From the NCBI GenBank assembly GCA_963924555.1, contig OZ004581.1:5557338-5621337 (forward strand): a stretch of 64,000 nucleotides of DNA, in the 5' to 3' direction. The stretch comes from Crambe crambe (taxonomy: Eukaryota; Porifera; Demospongiae; Poecilosclerida; Crambeidae). Below are positions 26,001 through 38,000 of this stretch, piece after piece. Under the pieces are notes generated by a model. That model saw only the letters and a list, made by a program, of their open reading frames with translations, searched no databases and was not told the origin of the DNA. Within the stretch, counting starts at the first letter, position 1. Each line of letters starts with the position of its first letter. A program made the position numbers and the translations under genes.

Positions 26001-29000
26001 TGTATAGGGGTTCTTCATTTCACAGAAATTTATCTTCAGCTATGATAACAGTTATACATGAATGCAATTAAGTAGTAGAGTACTGTGGTACAGAGTGTCT
26101 CCTCCAAGGATTGAAGGAAAAGATCATAGCAGGTAGAATTTGGAGTGGATTTATTCAGAAATTGTAGCTTGAGTGGTTTGAGAGATATGATTGTCTAAGA
26201 AGAATAACAAGAACAATAGTAAAGAATCCACTGCTTGACATAATTATTTCTGAAATGGTAAGCTCCCTAGTCCTGAAACTTGTTCTGTACCTTGTAGTAT
26301 AGGCTCTAGTAAGCAGGATAATAGCATTTGTTGAGTCCAAGTGGAAGAACTGGAATTTCACTTTTGAATTAGAGTATAATATGCTGTATCCATGTCATCC
26401 CTACATAGAGAGAGCCACTGATTTCCTGCTCTGTGTACTAGCACATGCAGGTCTGATTTGTTATAATTATCCCACTACAATGATGTGCATTCATTCTTTT
26501 TTGGATTGATGCATACATAGGTAAAAGCTGCTGATCAGGTGTATAAAGAATGGCTCACTCAAGTGAAAAAATCAAGAAGTAACCACAAATGGCTTCTCCT
26601 TTTGACTTCCAATAAAGTGATGAGGCTCTACAGTTTGCTTGAAAAGAAGGACATACAGGGCATAACACGAGAGATTGGATATCTTTTTGAAAACACTTCT
26701 ACAGTGAGACAACTACTGTGTGAAAATATTGAGGTATGGAAGTCATAATTATTACTAGGGCAATGTACTACATTTAAGTCACAGCGAGCAAGTATTCTTA
26801 TAGCTTTTGTGCTGATAGCTATTCATTTGTACTTTCAACTCCTGATGTGAGTTTATATGTAAGTGCATATAGAAAACTGTAATGCTTACCTCAAAGCACT
26901 TGGCTAGATAAGCCTAGTGCCTACAAGCAGCTTAGATTTAACCAAAAATGCATTTGCTAACATAAGAAATGCCAAGTAAACTCGACTCTCCCCCGTAGTC
27001 GTTCTGCTTGCACAGAATCTCCACAGTAATGATATAGCTATATACATATAGCTAGCCAGTTGCTAGTAATGGAAGCCCAGAAGGCAGAGAGAGGAGACTC
27101 CAGAGGGAAGAATCATATTATTTGGAATATCATTAGATATCTTATTGAAACAAACAAACAAGCAAACAAGCAAACACAAGACACAAACAAACCAGAATGA
27201 ACAAAATGAACCTGCAGAATAAAGGTAGAAGAGAAAGAAGAGTTTTTTTAGTTTATACAGTCCTATGACCTTTGACCTGCCATCCCTACTTAGAGAGTGC
27301 TAGCGCACTCTCTGATAAAGAAAAAGAACAAAAGTCAATATTAGACATCGTTTTTTTCTCATGTTAGCAAATGAATTTTGGTTTTGGAACATTCTTCTCT
27401 CTTCTTTGTAGATGTAATAATTCACTGTAGCCTTCTGAGAACCTGTAGAGTAAGGGTAGAAGAGAAAGAAGAGTTTATACAGTCTTATGACCTTTGACCC
27501 GCCATCCCTACTTAGAGAGTGCTAGCGCACTCTCTGATATCAACCCCCCAACTTACTGGCTATAGTCATCAAAGTCTGTTTTGGCCATCTGTTAGAGCGG
27601 CACCTTGAGGCTGATCTTTTGCTATTAGTTTTGACTAAGGCTCTACTTTACTATTCCATACCACTCGGAACACTAGCTGATCTTTCTATGCCATTTTGAA
27701 GCACATGTCAGTAGGGGGTAGGGCTTATGGGCAGAGCCACATAAGCTTCAGTTCATAGGTCTTCAGTTTAATTGTTTAGCTAGCTATATGATGATGTTCC
27801 AGTCACTTCTTGCTGCATTGCAGTACAGATGCTCATCCTATAGTATAGCCTCGTACCCAGGCCTGGTTTTTTCGCAGGGCGGTGGAAAAGCAAAGGGCCT
27901 GGTATAAGTTGCCTGCGCATGCGCTTAATATGATACATAAAATATCATGTATGATGAATGATGTAATCATTGAAACGTATGTAGCACACGCACATTCAAC
28001 CGACTTAAAGCTAGCTAGCTAGCTAGCTAGATCTGGCTCCAGACCTTATCCACATGAGTGAAATTAACTAAGACACAATAAGAACAGCACTATATCCCTC
28101 TCAAGCCAAGCTTATGGTCAAAAACAAAAGGTAAGTTACGATACTTTGGATAGCAGCGACTCTTCTCATCTAACCAGTTGGTAGCGGCACAAGCAAATCA
28201 CTTCTTTCATAAATAGCTTGCACAGAACGCTTCTTAGAGTGAGGTGAGTTGAATCTAGCGTAGAAAGAACAAAACAGTCTCTATCTAGAGCTGCTGACTC
28301 AGCCCTCAAAATTACGATGATGTAATGTTTATTACAATTTGTGTAACGGACGTGCCCGAAAGGTGGATCTAAATTAATCTGGTTGATTTAGTGCACCATC
28401 CCTCAGGCCGTACTTGTGCACATGCTTTATCTATAAGGGAAAAAAATTCTGTGAAATGGAAAAAATGTAGGGATGACCATTGCTTAAAAAAGTATAGGGA
28501 TGAAGGATGGAATGGGATCAATCTTTGTTCTGTATATCCAGCCAACAATCCCTGCATATACGTACATTACTGTACTATATAATCTGAAGCTACCCAACGT
28601 ACGTATATACAGAACAAAGATTGATCCCATTTCCATCCTTCATCCCTATCCTTATTTCCTTACTTTTTCGAGCAATGGTTATCCCTACATTTTTTTCATT
28701 TCATGAAATATTTTCCCCTTACTTGTTTCTGGTCTTTTTTTCTCTCTCTCTTTATAGTTTTATATAAAAATTATGTACGCATAAATGTAAGAGTTCATTC
28801 TTCTATGTGCATGCTGCAGGGACAGGAGTTATTTGAGATGTTAGTTCTCCAATAGCATGTAGCAGCCCAATGATTTATATTGAGAAGGTCGAGGATGCAG
28901 ATGAATCTGAAATAGAGTCTACTGGTAGATGGATTGGTGAATGTAAAATCCCCAAGTTGATAGAGTAGTCTAAGATCTAGAACTTAGCTAGCTGAGTAAT

Positions 29001-32000
29001 ATAATAATTGGATATCAAATACATGCGCATGCATACTATTAAAAATGGCTTCCAATAATTAAGTGTCCAGTACTCCACTCATAGTGCCTCCTTTTACATT
29101 GACTCTTTCGAGGATTGATGAGTACAAAAGATCGTAGTTGATAGAATTTGGAGATTCATCCAGAAATCGTAGCTGTAGCTTGAGTGGTTCGAGAGATATG
29201 GTTGTCTTAGCTTGTCTAAGAAGAAGAAGAATCCAGCGATTTACCTGCTTGCCATATTTCTGAAACAGTAATTTCCCTGTTCCTGAAACTTGGTCTGCAC
29301 TTTGTAGTGGCTGGATAATCATTCATAATAGCTTTTGTTAAGTCTAAGTGGGGGAACTAGAATTTCATTTTTGTATTAGTCTATAATGTGGTGTGCGCCG
29401 CCGTCCACATCAAGTCTTGAATGTGAATGATATCATTGGAGATTTCATTGATAAATACAAGCCATAATGAATATGATCCTTGCTGTAGTAAATGCTGATG
29501 CTAATTATAGAGTATGATACTGAAGGTCTTTGCTTGTGTTACACATGTACCTGATATACTTTGGGGGATAGTTTTATCAGCTTTAAATGTTCAGCACACA
29601 CTCTATATTATGATAATGCTTATAATCAAACTTGTCTTCTTTTGCAAGATACCTGGTGTGATAAATTATTCACCTACTCCATTTGAAGTTATTGGAGTTT
29701 TTCTTGAAGATCTTTTGAAAAAAGACGAGATTAGTAACCATGTTCTACCAAAGCGTGTCAAACAAGACCATAAGACTCTTGAAGTTGGAGGGATCCTGCA
29801 TATAGCAATGGAGTTCACTCAGTCTGACATTATGAAGCTGTTGTTAACTATTTCTAAATGTTTGCCTGAGAATTATGACATTTTCTACTGTGGACCACAC
29901 ACAACAACTCAGGATTTAAATCTCTTCATTGATCGCTGCCGTGAATTTGGGTGTTCTTCATCAAGTAAATGGAGGGAGTTTTACTTCTTGGAAATCAACA
30001 AGTTACTCTATGAGCATCAGGAGGTATGCAGTACAGACAATTTTATTGGGGCAGATATCTGGTCTTTCATCAAGAACCATGCAAATCCACTTTCACCTGT
30101 AGCTATAATACAATATATAATTATAATTCATTATTATTTTCTGCTTCATCAGATATTGATGAACTTGTATCTGAATATCAAGCATCAAACAACTTTGGCC
30201 GTTCATTTTATTGAAACTAAGCCGTCATTGCTACGTACAGTCCCTGGCATTTGTTTACATGAACACAAGGTTGGTTGCATAATTATAGAAGTCAAATTTT
30301 TGACAGAGGTTCGGAACATAAAAATGATTTTTGATTTTTATTCCAAGAATTATAATCTTATTCACACAGATTGAAGACTTGGGTTCAATGAAAGCATGTG
30401 TGGATTCGCATTACATTACTGCAACTGTACATGAACCTTTCCATCTACAACTTGTGCATGGACCACCAGGTATGTATAGTAATTGCTGAGTAGAATCAGG
30501 AGCAGAAACATCACAACAAAAGTGTGGGGGGGGGGGGGTAGTACTAACAACCTAGAACAGTGTAGATACTACTGATTATCGTTATGTATGTGCCTGTGCA
30601 AAACACTCTCAAAAAAAAAAAAAAAAAAAAAAACTCAAACAATTGCTTGTAGGATAAATTGAGGTTCTTGATAAACGAGACTGTATACTGGGTCACACAT
30701 GCACATTTTAATCATTAAGATGATGGGCATCTATTATCGACCTTTGAAGCACCTACTATCGACTAGGTAGGAGGCCCCTCCCCCACTTTTTGACAGTTGA
30801 TATTGAATAATATACATGCACATGTATTATTATTATTAGTACATGGTGGTATAACTGCAGTTATTACGTGTGCATTCACACTTGAACTTGTCAAAGAAAT
30901 TGTTATTCCCCCCCCCCCCCCCCCATAATATTAAACTATAAAACAACAACAACAACAACAACAACACTAGTATTTTAATGTACTTCACTTATCTGGACTA
31001 ATTCACTTATCTGAAGCCTATGCTGATGTGCTAGGGTGAAGCTTTTACCATACGTGCTGTATTCCGGCAAGACTTATCTGCTTTTATCTTTATACTAGTA
31101 AATGCTCATACAGCATTGTTGGGTGAGCAAGCGCATTCAGCAATTGAATGTAGTGGAGAAAATTATAAACAAAATTACTATAGCTACTCCATGCTCATGC
31201 GCAAATTAACAATTATTGTATGAACTTTGAACTTTAAAAATATTATTATTAAACATGTAAGGCCATACAAATTTATTATTAGTTTCTCAGGCAATTTTTT
31301 TCAGAAAGTCATGCGGGATGCGATTTATTATTTTATTTTCATTAAAACCACACCCACTTCTGGTTGACCGTATATATTTAGTGTGCATGTCCTCCAAGGG
31401 ACATGCTATACCCTCCAGTCTCTACCAAGAGCAGTCTCTTGGATTAATATCTTGGTAGACAAAAGACTCGAACTCTTATAATTGGCGAGTGAGCGAAGCC
31501 CCACACTAATTGGTCAAAATGGAAAATTGCGATATTTATATGTAACGTACGTCAATTAAAATGCGCATGCGCTTACGCATGCGCATGAAATAGCTACTGA
31601 GCAACGTTGGTCTAATAACTTTTATGCAATCATTTTCATTAAGCTTGAAGTTGAAACACTATTGTAGCGAGTATTATGGAACCCAGAGAACCAGAAAACA
31701 AGCGAAGGAAGGCCCCAGAACACCCTCTAGAAACTGACCAGCAAAGAAGAGCAAGACTTCATGAAAGAAATGAAAGAGACAGAGCTAGAAGGAGAACAGA
31801 GTCAAACAAGACTAGCCAAAAGAAATGCGAGAGATAGAGCCAGGAGGAGGGAATGTATAGAGTCAGCAGAAGATAAGGCTGCAAGAGCAGAGCAAATGAG
31901 AGCCAGAAGGAGAGCAGAGTCAGCAGAACACAGAGCTGCCAGATTAGAGCAACAGAGGGCTCATAATAATGAGAGACTAGCCACTGAGTCTGAATAGGAG

Positions 32001-35000
32001 TGCTACCATGCATTCCGGGGTCCTCATCAGTCCCGTAGCCTGGGTTCAGAGAAGACACTCTAATGCTAACTGGGAATGCACCAAGTCAGTTAACAACCTG
32101 AATAGATATTGAAAACAAAGTCACTGTTGGGGCTATATAATCATAAGTGAGGGAGGAGTACATTGAAATGACCACTGGCTGCTTGCTCGCCCAACTAATG
32201 CTATGCTATACGAGCATCTCTAGTTATGCAGACTAATGGACTCTAATGCACATGCGCAATAAGAATTTAACCACAAAATTTTTATTAATTTAATATAAAA
32301 AATTGTATGTCCATAAAAAAATATGATGCGGGCGGGCTTGAGAAACTTGTGTAGCCTAAAAAATGTAATTTTCTTTTCTAAATTAAGTAATCTGTTCAGT
32401 TTCTGTGCATTACCAGTTAGCATCTGAGTGATCAAGTTTTGACCCCAGGCTACAGGACTTGCTTGTTTGCCAATTACAAAATGCAGTAGAAAGCAATAAG
32501 CTCTAGTTGATTGTTCTAAGTGCTATGGGCATGTTTCATTTGTGGGGTCAAAGGTCAAACAAACTGTATGCGCATGCATGCATATTAGCAGCATGTGCCG
32601 CTAGTTAAGTTTAATTCAGAAATTCAACAATGAAACAATAGTTTTGGCCTGACATGGGCCAGGATGTTCTATGTTGAACAGTTAGACCTTCCCATTAACT
32701 ACTGCGGGGGTGAGGGGCAGACAGCTCAGCCACAGGGAGGCATTATCCTTCAACAGTGAAATGGCAAGTCGCTGAAAAAGATGCCGTGTGCATTCAGCAG
32801 GGGAGATTCCCAGCCTAAGGCCCTGCAGTTTGCCAATGTCACAAATAGTGTGAACTGCACCCTCGCGCCATCCTCCCAGTGTCTCCACAACCAAGGGGAC
32901 AAAGGTGATCCCTATCTCTCTACATTCTTCAGCATGGGGTGCCATCTTCCGTCCATCGCCAATCTCCAAGGCATATCCCGGAGTAGCTGAGTCAGCTGCT
33001 GCATAGTAGAAATAACCGTCACATCAAGGGCTGCTGGTCGCCCTCTTTTCCAGTTGGGCAAGTAGATATCTGCTGGGTGGTTAGATGAGTCAGGAATCAG
33101 TGAGGGGACCTCCTTCCAGGGCGCTAAAGCAGCTGTTTGAGTACTGAGAAAAGTGCATCCCGGATGGAATCGTGTCGGTGAATCCTGTCCCCATTTCCCC
33201 CACTACTGCTGTATTCCCGCAAGCAGGACAGGGCCCCTCTCTGGTCATATGTAGGCCAAGCCAGTAGCTCATACATAACCTAAACTCTCTGTCCTGTAGA
33301 TGGAGACCTAGAGTGGATGAGGGTATGACATTTAGCCAGTCTCCAGCATGAGGGAGGGCTGTGGAAAGGGCAAGAGCTTTAGAGCGGATGTTAGGTGCTG
33401 AAGTGAGGAGTTGGTTGTAGGTAGCATCATCGATGGAATGAGATAAGGGATGTTGGCGGAGAGGAATGTCCACCTCCTCTAGGGAGGACCAATCAGGCCT
33501 TTCAGCTGCTTCAGAGAGAGCAGCAAGGATGGCAGACAAGTGTGGGGAAGGTTGTGGGTCTCATCCCAGGATTGTGGCTGCTATTTATTGATGTACCAAA
33601 TATCGAGAGTGTGTTAGCACTCTCTAAGTACGGATGGTTGGTCAAAGGTCATAAGTCTGTATAAACTAGGGTATGTTTGTGTATGTAGGGAAACTACAGC
33701 TTGCTATCTCAAAATTATATTCTCAAAAGGCAATCACATGTAACTATCTCGAATGTTCTAGAACATCACTAGTAAAACTATGTTAAAGTCAGTATATTAG
33801 AAATCATAATGAATTACGTGAATCATACAGTTTGTTCTTAGTCATCTGATGTCTAGTGTGCCAACACCTCCCCCTCCTTCACTGGCTGCGTGTCAGGAAC
33901 TCTCGTCAACAAACCGCCACCAGTAGCGAGAAGATGTAGCTTTTAAAATGTTGTGTACGCGTGTATTTTCAAGCAGACTGTGTGGTTTGAGCTCAATTAA
34001 CTAGTCTCCAGTTTCCAGAAACCTTAGAAACCCCCCTGGATCCGCTACTGCATATACTGCTGCTGCTGGGGGCAAATCCTGGATAATCTTTTCCCTTAAG
34101 ATGATGTCCAATACTTCCTTCTTCGTAGATCCTTCTCCTACGTATCTCTGTAGCAATCTCTTCCAGGTGGGTCGAATGTTGATGTATGTAGAATCCTTTG
34201 GCTTCGTAGCTTTCCAGAAGCATTCTCCCAATGTCTCTGGCTGTATTCTGAAGTTCTTCTCCAACTGGGTCTTGACTTGATCATAGTCTCTTCTCTCATC
34301 ATCTTTCATGATGTTGATAGTGGCTTTCATTGTTGGGGTGAGGAGAGGGTGCAGCTGGGTTACCCATTGCTCCTTTGGTATAACCAGGTCTTTCATCAAG
34401 TAAGAAATCTTCAAAGTCCTGTCCTTCTTTCAGTGGAGTAAGCTTAGGGGTCTCCTTCCTCCTAGTCTCTTCTTGTCTTCTCTGCTCTCATCTTGTTTCC
34501 TCTTCCTGGCGCTTCTCTTCCGCTTCCCGATGACGTACTTCCTCCAGTCGTATCCTCTCTTCTGCTCTCCGATACTCTGCTTCCAAGCATTGGGCTTCTG
34601 CTTGCTGTTGTTGCTCTACCTCCTTCTGGCGTTTCTTTTCATCTTGCTCACGAATTACGCTAGCCATTGTAACTTGCGCCTCCAACACGTTCATAAACTG
34701 CAAATAGTTTGTCTTCAAACTCCTTCTTCTGCTTTTCCGCCCTATCTTCATAGGCCTTCTGTCGTTTATCCTCATCCTCCATACGTTTTAACTCCAATTC
34801 CTTCATGAATTGCATCCATGACTGGTCCAGGTGTGGCGACCCAGTGTGATTGTCCATGCCACTAGGATCCCCTTTGAGAAGCGAGTTAGCTTCCTTCCAT
34901 CTTTTAGACATCTCTCCTTAGCTGTAGGTCCCAAGGTTCTTTCTCTTCGGAATGATCCTGAAGTTTCCTTCGCTGCCACCAGATGTAGGGAAACTACAGC

Positions 35001-38000
35001 TTGCTATCTCAAAATTATATTCTCAATAAGGCAATCACATGTAACTATCTCGAATGTTCTAGAACATCACTAGTAAAACTACGTGAAAGTCAGTATATTA
35101 GAAATCATAATGAATCACATGAATCATATACAGTCTGTTCTTAGTCATCTGATGTCTAGTGTGGAGGTGTATCCCCAACAGTGTCAATCGGCGAGTGAGT
35201 GAAGCAGTTGGTGAAAGTCATTTGTACTTTGACTTATTGGGCTAAGATATTGCAGTGGTTGTGGCAGCCACATACACAGGAGGCTGTATAATGCTTACCA
35301 CAAGCACTTAGAAAGCCATGCACCTACTATCCACTTAGCGCCTCTATGACAAAATGCTGTAGAAAGCAATAAGCTCTAGCTATTTGTTCTAAGTGCTATG
35401 GGCATGTTTCATTTGTGGGGTCAAAGGTCAAATGAACGTATGTGCATGCGTATTATTAACTATGCCCACTAGCTATTGATGTACCAAATATATATATATT
35501 TATTATGTAGTTACTGAGCATGTCCCATAGAGAATAGTAGTATCACAACTAGGGTGATATTCTACCATATCGCGTAGTCATATTATGTCCCCCTGGGCAA
35601 TCTTTGCATAATGATTTATTTTATAGCCATGATAATATATATAAGTGAAAAAATAGACTATACTTCCTTTTCGAGAGTTAAAAAAATAATTCTGCTGAAC
35701 TCCTAGGGGAAAAAAAAAGTAGCTAATTATACTATGGCAATGTGCAATTTGACAACAAGTAGTAAAAACATTTGACAGCAAGTGAAGCAAGTACAGCTAT
35801 ACCTTTTAGATGTGCCTAAACTCCTTAACTAGCTGCTGTAGTAAGTGGCAGTTCAGCCTGGCAGCGGGGTTGGTAAAGGGTCTGGCCCACGAGACTAGCT
35901 GCATACAGAGGAAGCTGTAATGCTAGCCACAAAGCACTTAGCGCTTACAATAGACACTTATAAGCCTAGTGTCTACAATCAGAAACGAAATGCTGTAGAA
36001 ATCAATTACAACTGTAACAAGTCAAGTTCACTCACAGAATAAACAAAACGAATCCAACGGCCTGAAGGCACCACGCATGCTCAGTAGTTACATAATAAAT
36101 TGATTATTACGTAAATACCGTGAAATATCACTCGTCTGATTGGCTGGTATTCTCACTCGTGCCTGCGGCACTCGTGTGAATACTAGCCAACAGACTCGTG
36201 ATATTTCACGGTATCAATGTAATAATATATATATATCACAAATCTCAATTTGCATTACAAGTGTGTGGCTCGCTCGCTCGCCTAATTAAACTTTTACGTG
36301 CTAGAGCTTTTTATGCTGTATGTGCAGTTTATGTTGTGTGCTGTATGTTCTATCCTTTACGCAATCCTGGCTTGCTGGGGAGAAGCTGCAAGATTTATCT
36401 TATATTCAACTTTTAGATGCTGTATGTGCTAGAGCTTTATGTGCTAGTATGTTCTATATTCAGAGTTTGTGTATTTATGTGTGCAATGCTGGCTTGCTAG
36501 GATTTAGTTGGATTTCTAGTACAGTTAGAGTCATCCTTTGAATTTCTTCAAAGAGAAGGAAACACTGGGATATAGCTATAGCAAGTTACTATAATAGCAG
36601 TGGTATCTCGAGCTAATGACTCACAGTTTATATGTAATTGCTGTAACTAGTCTTATGGATTTGTATCTTTTTAAGAATAATAATTGTCTATGCACAGGTG
36701 TAGGGAAAACACATTTTATACAGAAAGAAATATCCAAATTACCTCATTCTGTGGTCATTGTAATGAATGAAACATTTAATGAAAAAAATACAATCAAGAA
36801 GTTGAATGAGCTCCCTTATGAGAAGGATTGTGGGATTTTCTTCAATTTTACTATCCATGATCCTGGTGTAAGTTTTATTAGCTATACAAGCTATTTAGGT
36901 TGAGTTACTACGTATAATATAGCCTTAATCGCAAGCAAATAAAATGCTTAATTAACTTAAACTGTAAGTGGCTTTGAGTTGATTTTCATCAACTAAAATG
37001 TAGTAGTGCTAGTTAGCATGTGTGTAGTAATTGAAAGACTTCACCAGGACCTAATAATTATTTCATCAGAAAACTAATATTACAGATCAGTGGAACTCTT
37101 TTGAATTGATGGCTAGCTAACTAGCCAAATTTTTATAGCTACCCACAAAATAGTATCCTTGAAGTATACGTATATAACTAATAGCTATGACATTCTGTAG
37201 GACTTGTTAAAAGATGAACAAGAACAATATAAAAGGTGGATTGATAAAGTTGGTTGGTTTTTCTTTCAATTACTTGTGACTGGCTATGTTGAAGACATTG
37301 AGTCAGGGGAATGTTTCCAATTACCAGTTGGACTTGAATGGAAAATATATGTTGAGGTAAGTATGTATTATCACCTGCTGTTTCATCTTAATGCACTTAA
37401 CATGCATGCACACTCACCAGGTCCCACCAAGTGATGATGGATCACTATTGTCACTATCCGATCACCAGTATCCATCAGATAATGAGTCACTATCAGATAA
37501 TGAATCATCAGATAATGAATCACCATCAGATAATGAATCACCATCAGATAATGAATCACCATCAGATAATGAATCAACATCAGATAATCAATCATTATCA
37601 GATAATGAGTTACTTCACTACAATTCAAGTGATGACTTAGTTTCAGATGATGAATCACAATTAGATGACCAGTCACTATCACACAACCAGTCTCAAATAA
37701 ATGATCAGTTGCAATCACTTGCTCAGTCACTATCATCACAACCATCACATGATCAGTCATTATCAACACATGATCAGTTACTATCACATGATCAGTCACT
37801 ATCATCATACGATCAGTTACTATCACATGATCAGTCACTATCATCACATGATCAGTTACCATCACATGATCAGTCACTATCATCATATGATCAGTTACCA
37901 TCACATGATAACTCACTATCATCTCATGATCAGTCACCATCACATGGCCAGGCACTCTCATACGACCAGTCATCATCACATGACCAGTCACTGTCACATA

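Larger units (their letters stand above)
24923..30469 (+). other. RNF213: RNF213-like gene exons up to the first P-loop
   Basis: Exons 24923-25048 (TTRRLLSVLEKLY...), 26521-26733 (VKAADQVYKEWL...), 29649-30023 (IPGVINYSPTPFEV...), 30153-30269 and 30370-30469. All have AG/GT borders, and phases run 0,0,0,0 and end at 1. The last exon ends LVHGPP plus the first base of a glycine codon, which is the first half of a Walker A motif finished at 36698. The 29649 exon contains YDIFYCGPHTTTQDLNLF, which resembles the strand before the first nucleotide-binding AAA module of RNF213. Confidence 0.82.

Noticed and set aside
27218-27540. Possible CRISPR-like array or bacterial terminators because of repeated hairpins
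   Set aside because: Only two tandem units here, other copies dispersed singly, and the host is clearly an intron-bearing eukaryote.
32036-32456. Another TAGCCT-ended element (TAGCCTGGGTTCAG ... CCCCAGGCTA)
   Set aside because: The 9-bp flanks do not match (TCAGTCCCG versus CAGGACTTG) and the arms agree only over a few bases.
35849-35906. Solitary ...GGGTCTGGCCCACGAGACTA end like MITE copy B
   Set aside because: No facing terminus or target duplication could be found; probably a truncated relic.
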